Shown: piece after piece, positions 38,400-48,693 of the stretch
Numbering within the stretch: the first letter of the stretch is position 1
Layout: each line of letters opens with the position of its first letter
Assembly: GCA_022570795.1 (NCBI GenBank)
Contig: JAKUDP010000012.1
Location: forward strand, 186,001-250,000
DNA from: Sphaerulina vaccinii
Lineage: Eukaryota > Ascomycota > Dothideomycetes > Mycosphaerellales > Mycosphaerellaceae
Direction: 5' to 3'
Length of the DNA: 64,000 bases
Notes under the pieces: generated by a model
Databases searched by the model: none
What the model saw: the letters and a program-made list of their open reading frames with translations, nothing else
What the model was told of the DNA's origin: nothing
Position numbers and translations under genes: made by a program

Positions 38400-39453
38400 G
38401 ATTGTTGCGAGTGTGTTGTGATAGGTGGAAGAGAAGATGAGTTGTTGGTGGGATGATAAAGTGTGAGAGTGATGATTTGTGACCTTGAAGACGTCTCCGC
38501 CGACAACATTGAGGTAACTACAGTCTCTGGACGATCACAGTATTGCAGCACCTCTACATTGATATGGGTACCTACCTACCGACAGTAACCAAGATGAAGT
38601 GAAGTCGAGCGAAGGTTGAGCAGTTTACGAATACGCGTTCAGGCGCGAACCTAGACTGTGATTTCAGGCCCACATGCTTGTTCTACACACTCTCGTCCAC
38701 AGCCAACGATGGCACACTAATGACATTCTATGGCGCAGCAATACGATCTGAACGCGGTGGCTGAGCAGCCTTACCATCGACACTGGCAAGAAGACCAAGA
38801 AAGATCGCGGCCTCACTATCCTTCTCCTGAGTGCTTAGTTGCCGTTTCGCAGACAGGTTCACTAGTGTAGTGTATAGGACCTGTCCTTCCTGCTCCGTGA
38901 AAGCAGCATTCTATTGCTTGTAGGCCGCTACATTGTCGTGCTCAGCTCCCACTGCTGGGAGAAGCCAGCAGTGATCATTTCTCAGTCGCCCTTGTGGTAC
39001 AGCAGAAGACCTTAGAAATGAGTGCTTGAGCTTTTAGCTATACTTCTTTCCTGAACCCGATCGTTCAGAGCACGCACCTTACCGTTCGCTCTCAGCATAC
39101 TCAAGCACGAAGGTACGATCTGCGTAGTCCTTTCAGGCTCCCCCGCCCAGCTATCGGGTATTATTATCCTGCATGAGAGACTCAGAGCAAGCCTCATGAT
39201 TGGGGTGCAAGGCTTGTGAAACTTGCTCGTTGCCGGCTTCTCTCTGGTACTGTGTTGACCACGGCACCTAAAGCAGACCGATGTGCTGAAAAGTCAGTGC
39301 TTGCAGTGGATTATTAGCAGCATGGCACTTCCAATGGCATGAGATCAAACGGATCTGGTTATACTCATGCTTCCGATTCTGGTGTCTCATTCAACTTGTA
39401 CTGTCCTGTTCATCATGCCACTGTCGTTACGCTTATGCTTGATCTTGTCCCAT
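38400..39453. other. Intergenic, about 1 kb, no gene seen
   Basis: Lies between the UCH promoter and the 3' end of the small gene at 39454. Only short frames (up to 79 codons) occur, none with a motif. Confidence 0.5.
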
Positions 39454-39821
39454 CTACCTCACAACGCCATCGGACGAAGTTCCTACACTCTGCTGCCCAA
39501 TCTGCTGAGCACCACCCTGATTGGCGTAAGCTGCTTCACGAGCTAACTGTTCCTCCGTCTTCTTGTTGCCGTGCATGATGAGCTTGTTCAAGAAAGTGCC
39601 TGGTCTGCCGGTGTCGTGGCCTTCCTTTTCAGCCTTTTCGATCTCGCGGTGAAGGTGGCCCGTTGTCTCCTCGTCGACGTCGGAGGCCTCGTCGTAGTCG
39701 TCAACGTTCACTGAAGAAGCCGTCAGTCTACAGTAGTGTGAAGGAGCTATGGATAGGACTGCATACCATCCTTGTCACGCATGGACAACTTCCTCTTGAT
39801 CTTAGCTCTGATGTTCTGCAT
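39454..39821 (-). CDS. Small conserved-looking hydrophilic protein, 103 residues
   Basis: Two exons (39821-39767, 39710-39454) around a 56-base intron encode 103 residues. The N-terminus is basic (MQNIRAKIKRKLSMRDKD), followed by an acidic segment (DDYDEASDVDEETTGHLHRE), an IEKAEKEGHDTGRPGTFLNK stretch, and a Gln/Gly-rich end. The strong initiator context (CACCATGCAG), clean splicing and compositional order support a real gene. I do not recognise the family; many ascomycetes have short proteins of this type. Likely soluble. Confidence 0.65.
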
Positions 39822-40519
39822 GGTGTAGGCTGTGAAGGCTTGTGTGGTATGGAGAGGTGGCAGCAGAAGTTGGTCTGTTACTGTGGCCTTTGAATCCGCT
39901 TGCTATGATGATGATCTGTGACGTTCAATTCGTGTGATTGAGGTGATGGGCAGAGGCGAGGAGGGGAGAAAGAAACTCTGGACACCGCCTCACTTGCGTT
40001 ATATACCTACGACTGCCGACTAACGGCGTCCAGAAGGCACCAAGAACAGCCCACGCAGCCCACCAAGCGAGTGCCCGCAGCTGAAGTATGCAGGTGTAGC
40101 TCGTGTACAGCTCTCCACACGATCCAGATCTAAAATCGATTGGTTCGGCGAAGCACGAGGCGGAGTTCCATGACTTTGCCTAAAACAGACATCAGACGAC
40201 CATCAACAACACTATCACATTACAATCATCAGAATCGCCTCGACAGACGACATTCAATCGATCCTGATGTTTGGATGAGTGTCGCTCTGACCTTCGACTG
40301 ACTATACCACGAGGTCGTGATCACACGCGTCCTTCCGGCTGATTTTGCCTCTCCGAGGCGCGTGTTTGGCAACCACGACGCGCCAGCTTGGCAGCAGAGC
40401 ACATTGCCACCGTCTTCACAGTCTGGGATCACCTGCGTATGGAAGCTGTCAAGATCTGGATCAGGTTGCTTTAAGCACAAAGCGCGAGACAACCACGCTG
40501 AGACTTGAACGCAGCCAGG
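39822..40519. promoter_or_regulatory. Divergent promoter region, small protein / GCP4
   Basis: 700 bases between divergent starts. Antisense frames of about 100 codons (40229-40555) lack motifs. No gene is called. Confidence 0.4.
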
Positions 40520-42703
40520 ATGCTGCACGAGGTCCTTCTCGCGTTGTCCGGGCATCCCTCTCCACTGTTCACCAAGACGAGTCAGGGCGGCCCAATCGAA
40601 GACTTCCCACTGCTTTCTCCCTCTGAAGCAGCACTCCTACAGTCGATAGGCACACTATCAGAACTACATCGCAAGCTCAAACAACATCTCCAGAACATAT
40701 CATCAACACACGACTCCATCATATGCAGAGCAGTGGCTACTTCGATACAGCAAGTCCATCTGGGCAGATTCCAGAAGCATATCCTACAGGTCGAGGAGAG
40801 GATACTCACCAAAGATGCAAGTCTCGTTGGCGCGTACGAGATTGTGCCATTGGCCGCTGTTGTTGGTGAATTCGACCACTGGCACAGGCTCATGGGATGG
40901 TATTGGAGGGTCTCTTCGTTCATGCTTGATCCGAGTGGCAAGGATGGCAAGTGCACTTCCGCACAATTGATCGATAAGCTGCGAGTGGAATCGCAAACTG
41001 GCTACCCGGAGATAGAAACCGCTGCCACTGAGCTTGCACGAGTCGCAGAAATGGCATGGCTGAGGCAGCTGACTTCTTGGGTCATACACGGCAAGCTGCC
41101 ATCGTATGGCGCGAAAGACTTTTTCATCAAAGTCGAAGGCTCAGAAGAGCTCAAGTTCACGAAAGACAAGACTCTGTTGCCGAGCTTCGTGACTGCAAGC
41201 ACTGCTGCATCCATAGTCTTTATTGGCAAGTCGCTACATCAAGTGGCTCATCATCAACGGCCAAGTCAAACAACTCCTACTCTATCAACACCAAACATCG
41301 ACGACGGCGAGCTGGCTGCAGCTCATCTGCAGCATCTCGCATCCCTTACACGTCCCATCGTGCCCTCACAGTTCTCTAGGTCCATTGCAGACATACGATC
41401 GTCACTCTCGCAGAATGTGCTTCAACATCTGCTGCCGCTGAGTGATATGACCAAGCTATTGAGGTGCCTACGACAGTTCTTCCTGCTCGCTCGAGGCGAC
41501 TTTCCAATGGCACTCATTGCTCAAGCTGAGGATCGAGTGCAGGCACGACAACAGAGCATGAGTCGCTTGCTGGCAAAAGATGCTGTCAAGGCGCTGCAAG
41601 GCTTGTCTATCAAAGATGCGGAACTCAGTCAAACACTTCGTCAGGTCTGGCGGTCCTTGCTGGCAAAGGACGAGGATGGAGAAGATGAGGTCCTTGAATA
41701 CGCACAAAGCAATATCACCCTCATCAACCCTAGAGCCAACACCTCGCGCCCATCTACTGCTGACAGTGTGACTGAGAACACACCGGAAGTGTCGCCGATA
41801 TCGTTCAACAATCTCCTTTTTCCAAATCCGACGGAATTGAGCTTGAGGGTCCTGCCACCAATGGACCTCTTCCTGTCTTCCCGCGATACAGCTATGTATT
41901 CCTCGATCAGCTCATATTTGCTTGCGATTCGAAGAGGACACCAGCGATTGAGCGAACTATGGAAGCAGACGCCAGCACGACGAGACTTGCTACCAGCTCG
42001 GACTCAGCATGCTGCTTATCGAGACAGGAACACGACACGAGCGAGTACGATGAGGAAAATTTGGGCCACATGCAGCGCCGCGATCTTCCTGCTTTCAGAA
42101 ACGGCTGCCTTCTTCGAGGGCGAGATCGTACATGGCTCATGCGACCACTTTCAGCAGTGGGTCGAAAGGTCTGCGCCAGATCCTGACGACAGCTCGGCCA
42201 GCGCCACTTCGACGCGATCTTCTAAGCATACTCAACGAGATCCAGAAACACTGGCATCGGGGCATCGAGCCTTTCTGGCATCGTTGATATATGCTTTACT
42301 GCTTACAGATTTACCATATACAAGTCAGCTGCGCTCCCTTCTAGGCAACGTCGACAACTTGGTGGCATACTTCGTCCGGCTTCTTGGAATACAGCAAAAG
42401 ATCGATGGCGAAGAGGAGGCAACAGGAGAGGCCTCGGCACATCTCGTACAAGAAGAGACGAGAATCGGCTCAGAGCTTGAGCGAGCGAGGAAGAAGGTGG
42501 ACGGCGATCTGAAGACTGTTGTTAGCAGACTTCGGCAGCTTGATCAAGAGCGAGTTGGTTCCACAAGGAATCTCGATCTTAGAGCTGTCGAGAGAGGCGA
42601 TTTCGAGGTCTGGAAGGGCGGTGGAGTGGACCGACTGCTTATGAAGCTCGAATTCGGACGCATGCTGGACGATGATTACATCCTGAGAGGCAGTGTTGTG
42701 TAG
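40520..42703 (+). CDS. Gamma-tubulin complex component 4 (GCP4, Spc97/Spc98 family)
   Basis: A single exon encodes 727 residues. The N-terminal MLHEVLLALSGHPSPLF is the hallmark opening of GCP4. The grip1 region includes THDSIICRAVATSIQQVHLG, EERILTKDASLVGAYEIVPLAAV and FDHWHRLMGWYWRVSSFML, and the middle QLTSWVIHGKLPSYGAKDFFIK. The C-terminal half (grip2) has LPPMDLFLSSRDTAMYSSIS, YLLAIRRGHQRLSELW and the late LEFGRMLDD. GCP4 is a subunit of the gamma-tubulin ring complex that templates microtubule nucleation. I start at ATG 40520 because it begins the conserved motif; the frame extends 5 codons upstream only from TTG. No introns. Confidence 0.9.
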   Translation: MLHEVLLALSGHPSPLFTKTSQGGPIEDFPLLSPSEAALLQSIGTLSELHRKLKQHLQNISSTHDSIICRAVATSIQQVHLGRFQKHILQVEERILTKDASLVGAYEIVPLAAVVGEFDHWHRLMGWYWRVSSFMLDPSGKDGKCTSAQLIDKLRVESQTGYPEIETAATELARVAEMAWLRQLTSWVIHGKLPSYGAKDFFIKVEGSEELKFTKDKTLLPSFVTASTAASIVFIGKSLHQVAHHQRPSQTTPTLSTPNIDDGELAAAHLQHLASLTRPIVPSQFSRSIADIRSSLSQNVLQHLLPLSDMTKLLRCLRQFFLLARGDFPMALIAQAEDRVQARQQSMSRLLAKDAVKALQGLSIKDAELSQTLRQVWRSLLAKDEDGEDEVLEYAQSNITLINPRANTSRPSTADSVTENTPEVSPISFNNLLFPNPTELSLRVLPPMDLFLSSRDTAMYSSISSYLLAIRRGHQRLSELWKQTPARRDLLPARTQHAAYRDRNTTRASTMRKIWATCSAAIFLLSETAAFFEGEIVHGSCDHFQQWVERSAPDPDDSSASATSTRSSKHTQRDPETLASGHRAFLASLIYALLLTDLPYTSQLRSLLGNVDNLVAYFVRLLGIQQKIDGEEEATGEASAHLVQEETRIGSELERARKKVDGDLKTVVSRLRQLDQERVGSTRNLDLRAVERGDFEVWKGGGVDRLLMKLEFGRMLDDDYILRGSVV

Positions 42704-42884
42704 GGCCACCTCGAATCATTGAGTAGAGTTTGCTCATCAGGCTAATATTGTATGCTGTATGTGCTTATGCTGACAGCAAATTTACGCATGACAAGTATCG
42801 TGCGAGACGAGCTAATAGCATTGCTACAGGCAGCTACCTAATTCCATGCCCACGTGCAGTATTCAATGCGCCTCCCATTGCTTT
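42704..42884. other. Convergent spacer GCP4 / membrane protein
   Basis: About 180 bases containing both 3' UTRs; nothing else seen. Confidence 0.5.
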
Positions 42885-43484
42885 TTATTGGTAGGAAGCT
42901 GTACCTTTACCCCAAATTATCCATCTACTAAGCGGAACATACGCCTCGCGCACACCCCTAAAACAAGTCGTCACATTCTCATACAGGAGTATGGCCTGTC
43001 CCTCACACACCAGAGGGTTCTTCTGGGTCAACGGTGCCAAGAACACTGCAAACACCGTCCAGAGCAGCATGGACCCGAAGATAGTCGCCCGCAATGCGAA
43101 TGTCGACTTAGAGAAATGTGCTGCCAACGTAACAGCTACCATGAAGAAGATCCCGAAGAAAGCCGTTTTCTGGTTGTTGTAGATCCCCACCATCCAGGGG
43201 CGGTCGCGACAGTACTGTTCTGCATTTCCCTGGGCGAGGAAGGCTTGCACTGCGAGTAGGCCTACGCAGGCTATTGCGCAAAGCCCGCCGAAGGCAAATG
43301 TGGGTACTTCGGGAAACCACGCGCCGCACTGGCCACTACATTGTGCAACCGGAATATGTGGCGGTGCTTGAGAAGAAGTTGAAGCGGATGTCGAGGTCGA
43401 ATCCGATGCCGAAGTTCTGTATGATGGGAGAGAAGTACTCGAGGTGCTGTACTTCTCAAGATCGATATCGCGCTCTGGTGCCAT
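42885..43484 (-). CDS. Four-span membrane protein of unknown function
   Basis: A single exon from ATG 43484 (MAPERDIDLEKYS) encodes 199 residues. A 50-residue Ser/Thr-rich cytosolic N-terminus precedes four hydrophobic segments: TFAFGGLCAIACVGLLAVQAF, TAFFGIFFMVAVTLAAHF, ALRATIFGSMLLWTVFAVFL, and a weaker final one. Several cysteines occur (QCSGQCGAW, EQYCRDRPW, LVCEG, TTCFRG). The pattern resembles small fungal tetraspanning proteins with no assigned function. An in-frame ATG 29 codons upstream exists, but the chosen start has the better context and the acidic N-terminus. Confidence 0.7.
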   Translation of the reverse strand: MAPERDIDLEKYSTSSTSLPSYRTSASDSTSTSASTSSQAPPHIPVAQCSGQCGAWFPEVPTFAFGGLCAIACVGLLAVQAFLAQGNAEQYCRDRPWMVGIYNNQKTAFFGIFFMVAVTLAAHFSKSTFALRATIFGSMLLWTVFAVFLAPLTQKNPLVCEGQAILLYENVTTCFRGVREAYVPLSRWIIWGKGTASYQ

Positions 43485-44493
43485 CTTGTTGCTGATTGAG
43501 GTATGGTTGCGGTGATGATTGAGCTGCGAAAGGAGAAGTGGAGACGGTGCAGAAGGTAGGTACCACAGCACAGCACAGCCCAGGGTGCGCGTGACATTGT
43601 CATGAGATGTTGGTAGAGTAGAAAGTCAACCGCAAAATGTCAGTAGCAAAAATGGTTCATACCAGTCGTATGAGAACGACTCTGGTTACCTCCCCTTGGC
43701 AGGAGGCTGTGTTAGCATCACCACGTTATGAGCCAAACTCGTGACCGGTCTTGGTCGAAGTTCTCTCGCCCGGCCTCGCAGCTGGCAGCTAAGACAGTCA
43801 ATTCGTGACCTGGAAAGAATCGCTCTGCTTTCCATACCTAAGCTGAGCTCATGTTGTGTACCGAGTGCGCGTGACTGACTGCCAGGACAGCCTTGGGAAA
43901 GACGTCCATTGCACTGTGGCTCAACTGTACAACAAGAGCCTCGACCATGTTCGCCTGCCGGTGCTCTGTCTACTCAATGTGCCCAAAAGATCGGAAAGTG
44001 ATGGTGAAGAAGTGGTCTCATCTCTCGTCGGCGACAACTCCGACAGCATATTGATCGCATTGAACCGTCGAGTGAGCCACTGTTTCTTGAGATGTACATG
44101 TGCGCTCTGATGGGTGTCAGTGAGTGAAGGAGAAGAGAGAGGATGTCGAAGCAATGGGAAGGAGCGGATCTTTCCGCGTTCTGTGAAACACCAACTTCGC
44201 GACTTTTGGAGACACCAGCAAAGACATCCTGACAACCAGATTTTGTACATATTCTCACAGGCAACATTAGAACGGCAGGATCGCAGTCGCCTCGTCGAGT
44301 ACATCTCACTTACATCGCCACCACGCCGGACGTACCGGCACTTCGCACATCGCCACTTCAACACATCGCAAACCACAAACGAGCAGCATATTGGGCAAGA
44401 GCGTGACGGCGAAGAGCAGGACATATCTTCTGGCGGTATTGGCTGTACTCGCTCTCCAGACACCGCCGCGCGCCGGCTGGCGCATCACTCGCG
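43485..44493. promoter_or_regulatory. Divergent intergenic region, membrane protein / Ppg1 phosphatase
   Basis: 1 kb containing both promoters. A 180-codon minus-strand frame (43921-44463) rich in Cys/Arg has no motif and is not called. Confidence 0.4.
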
Positions 44494-45827
44494 ATGAGTG
44501 ACCTGGACAAGGCCATTGCACAGCTGCGCGCATGTCGGCCAATCCCAGAAGTGCAGGTGCGCGAGCTGTGTTACAAGGCGCGAGAACTACTCATCGAAGA
44601 GGGTAACGTAGTCAGCGTGGATGCGCCAGTAACGGTAGACCATCAAATATGCGGCAATGGCGGTTGAAGTGCTGACGGGAATGCCAGATATGTGGTGACA
44701 TCCACGGCCAGTTTCACGACCTGATGGAACTCTTTCGCGTAGGTGGCGATGTTCCTGACACGAATTATCTTTTCATGGGCGACTTTGTCGACCGAGGCTT
44801 CTATTCATTGGAGTCTTTCTTACTTCTGCTATGCTTGAAAGTTCGATATCCGGACCGCATCACACTCATTCGCGGCAATCACGAATCACGGCAGATTACG
44901 ACAGTTTACGGCTTTTACGACGAATGTTTACGGAAATACGGCAGTGCCAACGTCTGGAGATACTGCTGCGAGGTGTTCGATTACCTCGCATTGGGCGCTC
45001 TAGTGATGGGCGCAGCTGGAGACATCGATCCAACAGACGCACCATTCGCAGATCCCTCTGGAGCCCACCCAGAACATGATGACGTGGAGATTGAAATCTT
45101 GAACTCGCAAGGCCAAATTATGAATCGTTACGCGCGCTCGAAACCACCCGGACTTCCACAGGACAATTCTTCGCTCTCTAACCCACCTTCATCACCATCG
45201 CAAACACAAGAACAAACACAGAATGGCCCACCAGGCACCGGCGCATCAGGCGCAAGCAGAGGAATCTCGAACAATACAGGTGGCGCAGTCCTCTGCGTAC
45301 ACGGTGGTCTCAGTCCGCTTATAGACAGCATCGATAAGATCCGACTTCTGGACCGTAAGCAAGAAGTACCTCACGAAGGCGCCATGTGCGACTTACTATG
45401 GTCCGACCCCGATGAGATCGACGGCTGGGGTCTCTCACCTCGTGGTGCAGGCTTTCTGTTTGGCTCTGATATTGTCAAGTGCTTCAACCACAAGAATGAC
45501 CTAAGTCTGATCTGCCGTGCTCACCAGCTAGTCATGGAAGGCTTCAAAGAGATGTTCGACAGTACCATCGTCACTGTCTGGTCCGCACCAAATTATTGCT
45601 ACAGATGTGGTAACGTGGCTGCTATTCTGGAACTGAGCGAAGACGGCGCGAATGCTGGGTATGCACCGAGGAGTAATGGTGATGCGCACAGGTCTAATGG
45701 AATCTTGGGTTCTGAACGGCCGGAGAACAAACAGGCGCCAGGTAGGAGGTATCGCGTCTTTGATGCTGCACCACAGGATTCTAGGGGAATGCCTGCGAAG
45801 AAGCCGGTGGCGGATTACTTCCTCTAG
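44494..45827 (+). CDS. PPG1: Ser/Thr protein phosphatase of the PP2A-like Ppg1 group
   Basis: Two exons (44494-44634, 44688-45827) encode 426 residues. All PPP motifs are present: GDIHGQFHDL, GDFVDRGFYSLE, RGNHESRQ, CVHGGLSP, WSDPDE, the second catalytic histidine region FNHKNDLSLICRAHQL, and SAPNYCYRCGN. An insertion of about 80 residues (from GAAGDIDPTDAPFADP to GISNNTGG), rich in Ser/Pro/Gln, interrupts the core between LALGALV and GGAVLCVHGG. Such an insert distinguishes Ppg1 from PP2A, Sit4/PP6 and PP4. The C-terminus KKPVADYFL is the PP2A-type tail whose leucine is carboxymethylated in relatives. In yeast Ppg1 belongs to the Far/STRIPAK-like complex. A second version of the tail follows in the same frame. 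Confidence 0.9.
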
Positions 45828-45839
45828 AAGGTAAGAAGT

Positions 45840-45896
45840 GACAGCCGCCAGATGATGGCGCAGTACAAGAAACCGGTTATCGAGTACTTCCTATGA
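45840..45896 (+). other. Second copy of the phosphatase C-terminal tail, same frame
   Basis: After the Ppg1 stop (TAG, 45825-45827) and four codons, the same frame encodes DSRQMMAQYKKPVIEYFL and a TGA. The regular tail just upstream reads DSRGMPAKKPVADYFL (45777-45824). The peptides match at DSR..M.A..KKPV..YFL but use different codons (for DSR, GAT-TCT-AGG against GAC-AGC-CGC). Conserved peptide with diverged codons suggests the second tail is or was translated, by stop read-through or by an alternative intron (for example GTATGC at 45659 to GTGACAG at 45844, which would join in phase). Confidence 0.55.
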
Positions 45897-46447
45897 GGAC
45901 AATTGGAAAGAAGAGGCGTACTTATTGGGATGTGAAGCGTTACAGATACCCTTATGCATCGTGTGTAAAAGTACGAAGAGCTTTGCAAGGAAGCAAGCAT
46001 AACAGCCGGTTTAAGGCCCACGGAAAAGATTTACATCCAGGCTTATCAAGAGATCGACCTGAGCTAGTTAGGCTCCTTTGCCATGCCACAATCGACAGTA
46101 CTGCCTGGCACGATCATTACAATGGACGAATTGGAACTGTACATAAGCCTCGCTGGGACTCAAGCTCGACCTTCGAGACTCGGACGCATACTCGACTAAA
46201 GGCCAAGGCTATTGAACTCACATTCGTGACTTGTACAACAGTGAGACTTGGGTGACCATTTCAATGACTGGGTATGTGGGTCTCTATGAGAATTCTGACT
46301 TTCGCAGGGTGTGGATCAGATAAAAAGCATACCATGGTAATGTGGCTGGAATAACTTGTGACGCACGAGTTCAGCATCACAAGTCTTCTTCAAGATCACA
46401 ACGACGACAAGGGTTTGACGGACAGAGTCATACAACAAATCTCGAAG
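45897..46447. other. Intergenic, no gene seen
   Basis: Contains Ppg1 3' flank and upstream region of the first orphan-family gene. A forward frame of 120 codons from 45893 overlaps the second tail and lacks motifs; it is not called. Confidence 0.4.
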
Positions 46448-47026
46448 ATGACAACACAATCCAAGACCACCGACCTGGTAGCTTTCGATGCAGAACTGGT
46501 CGGACGCATTCAAGCTCTGCCACAGGAGCTACAGGACGAAGTTCTCGACTACGTAATATCACTGGACAACGACAAAGACAAAGCAGTAGCCATCAACGAC
46601 GATTATCGGTTCCCTTGGCAGCTACAGATGAATTCCAGGACACGGAAAAAGCTGGCTCGGGCATACTACTCGCATAGCACTTTCTTGTTCCCACACTTCA
46701 AAATTTCCATTGGAAGTTATGCGGACTACTCCAAGACCCATGTTGGTCTGGTTTCCGACTGGTATGCCGCGACTGCGCCACAGCATCGGACACTGATTAC
46801 TAGCATTCGAATCCTTTTATCAGGTTTTGGAGGCTCACGACTCGATCAATGGAGCGTGCAGGCGTTGCTTAAGGCGTTCATCAGATGTCACTCTCGGGAT
46901 ACTGGCGTTCGATCGACTCTTGGGACGTCTCCAGGTGCGATATACCCACGTTATTTGCGCACAGGAGAAGTTTGGCTGAGAGGCCCGGCTATGCAAGGCT
47001 GCACCCAGCTTGTCCCAACGGTATAG
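46448..47026 (+). CDS. Orphan-family protein, tandem copy 1
   Basis: Starting at the first good ATG (46448), 192 residues are encoded. The N-terminal LVGRIQALPQELQDEVLDYV resembles an F-box-like helix. The conserved centre NDDYRFPWQLQMNSRTRKKL with ARAYYSHSTFLFP recurs in the next gene. The open frame extends 30 codons upstream only from a GTG. Proteins of this type (short F-box-like start and an (I/V)..DYR.P.QLQ..... YY..(S/T).F motif) form expanded lineage-specific families in Mycosphaerella-type genomes; function unknown. The C-terminal end is less conserved. Confidence 0.6.
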   Translation: MTTQSKTTDLVAFDAELVGRIQALPQELQDEVLDYVISLDNDKDKAVAINDDYRFPWQLQMNSRTRKKLARAYYSHSTFLFPHFKISIGSYADYSKTHVGLVSDWYAATAPQHRTLITSIRILLSGFGGSRLDQWSVQALLKAFIRCHSRDTGVRSTLGTSPGAIYPRYLRTGEVWLRGPAMQGCTQLVPTV

Positions 47027-47211
47027 CACGTATCCTTGGTGTGGGTCACACCATGGAGAATTGACTGGAAGGACCAACGATGTCATGAAGGAAGCCTGCA
47101 CAAAGTTTGGAAGGTTCGAAAGCTTATGCCACGAGGCCAAGTGGGACATCAAAAGATTTAATTTTTTAGTCCAGTCTTCGCTACTTTCTCATACACCTCG
47201 AAAATCACGAA

Positions 47212-48069
47212 ATGACGAAACACCACAAGGCTCAGGCGACTATGCCACTGTCGAGCAAGGCCTCTATGCAATCAGACCTTTCGGATCATAAAGTGCCAGC
47301 CATGTCGAAAGCATTTGAGCAGCTCGCTGAAAAAGACTCTACGCCGTCACGGAGTTACACGATCATCAGAACGACGGACATGTCGCACGGCAACGAGCAG
47401 GAGAACAAGGACAAACCGACGCAACCACGCCTTCCGCGAGAAGTCTCACTGGCCGAGCGCATTCAACACCACATTCCACAAGAAATCTTCGACATGATTC
47501 TGAAATCAACTCTTGAACTCCCGAAGCCTGGCACAGTTCTGATCTACAAAGACTACCGCCAACCAATACAGCTGCAGATAACCAAGAAGGCTCGCCTGTC
47601 CCTCGCGAAAATATACTACACCGAAACCAACTTCGTATTGCCGATCGATCGAGTCAATCCAGGCTCTGAAAGGCGGGAACTCTCCAACTTGACACGAAGA
47701 TGGCTTGATGGGCTCCCACTTGAGCACCGTCAACTCTACTGCGGGCGACCACGAGGCTTCTCTTTTGTGGATGTCACAAGTTCACCGAAACACGCGGTAA
47801 AGGCTATGGTGACGTGGCTGAACGCATTGAGTCCTTCAGACTACCCTTTCATCAAGAACATCCGTCTGATAAGCTACGACCCACGATTACATGGTATTAC
47901 CTGGCCAAACGCTGGGCTCTGGGCGGGGGACTTTCTCGTAGAAGCGATGTACCAGGCTAGCCTTAAGGGCATATACTTGCCAGACCCAACGATCGTACAT
48001 GCTAGTTGTTGCACTTTCGACGCGATGGGCAACAAGTGCGTGGTGTGGGTTATGCTTCCTCAGAGTTAA
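47212..48069 (+). CDS. Orphan-family protein, tandem copy 2
   Basis: A single exon encodes 285 residues. A Ser/Lys/Glu-rich N-terminal third precedes an F-box-like helix (AERIQHHIPQEIFDMILKST) and the same centre as the upstream gene (YKDYRQPIQLQITKKARLSL, AKIYYTETNFVLP). After this come a region with RRWLDGLPLEHRQLYCG, then NALSPSDYPFIKNIRLISYD and a C-terminal half with SLKGIYLPDPT. The two genes are same-strand, 185 bases apart, and clearly related but diverged, so an old tandem duplication. Several in-frame ATGs make the exact start uncertain (47212, or later at MSKAF or MSHGN). Function unknown. Confidence 0.65.
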   Translation: MTKHHKAQATMPLSSKASMQSDLSDHKVPAMSKAFEQLAEKDSTPSRSYTIIRTTDMSHGNEQENKDKPTQPRLPREVSLAERIQHHIPQEIFDMILKSTLELPKPGTVLIYKDYRQPIQLQITKKARLSLAKIYYTETNFVLPIDRVNPGSERRELSNLTRRWLDGLPLEHRQLYCGRPRGFSFVDVTSSPKHAVKAMVTWLNALSPSDYPFIKNIRLISYDPRLHGITWPNAGLWAGDFLVEAMYQASLKGIYLPDPTIVHASCCTFDAMGNKCVVWVMLPQS

Positions 48070-48506
48070 AAGTCTGAGGGTGCATCGTAGCTCTGATAGC
48101 AACACCATCTCAAGACCCTTTCAGCACACCAAGGCATTGGAACACTTTAGAAAAGCAAGGAAAGTTGGTGGAGACCAAGCTGAGTTCGAATTATCTCGGC
48201 AGTTATGAGGAAGAGGCTGAGCGACAGAACACACAAGTATATGCATTTGTTGTTCTATCTTAAGGCGTGTACTTTGCTTGGCAACTTATAGCGACAGGAC
48301 TATATATTCACATACTATTACACATACCTTAACGATCGTCCCAGCAAGTTTGGAGCAAGCAGTAAGTCGTTGGTACAATCAACGCTTGCTAGAGCAATAA
48401 GGCGTCGTAACATCGACATAGCTGTATGTTGACTTGGACGTGCTTCACAGCTAGTCGGAGGTGAGGGGTGATTGTTTTTGCTACATACAGATTCTGTTTG
48501 CTTTAT
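48070..48506. other. Intergenic
   Basis: 3' flank of the second orphan-family gene and distal 3' flank of the reductase gene. No gene seen. Confidence 0.5.
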
Positions 48507-48659
48507 ACAGCGTCTCTGCGCATCGGAGTTGGGTGCTGGTCTCCAGCGGCCACTACACACCATGCCAACCTGTTCGTCGCGGGGGCTGTAATTGGCTGCA
48601 AGCCTGGCTTCGGAGAGAAGCCAACTAGTGCATCCAACTCCGATGCGTGAAGACGCTGT
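48507..48659. repeat. 153-bp inverted-repeat element (30-bp arms)
   Basis: The arms 48507-48536 and 48630-48659 match at 26 of 30 positions (ACAGCGTCT...CGCATCGGAGTTGG). The spacer of 93 bases contains a smaller foldback (GGCTGCAAGCC / GGCTTCGGAGAGAAGCC). I could not find a matching target duplication at the ends, so this may be an old MITE or simply a hairpin in the 3' flank of the reductase gene, whose stop is 35 bases away. Confidence 0.6.
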
Positions 48660-48693
48660 GCACTCTTTTGAAAGAGAGAATAAACGGAGCGCC

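Noticed and set aside
43921..44463. 180-codon minus-strand ORF upstream of the phosphatase
   Set aside because: Cys/Arg-rich without order, no domain, lies in a divergent promoter region.
48507..48659. Target-site duplication for the 48.5 kb foldback
   Set aside because: Flanks (CTTTAT and GCACTC) do not match in any 2-9 base register, so I do not call it a confirmed transposon.
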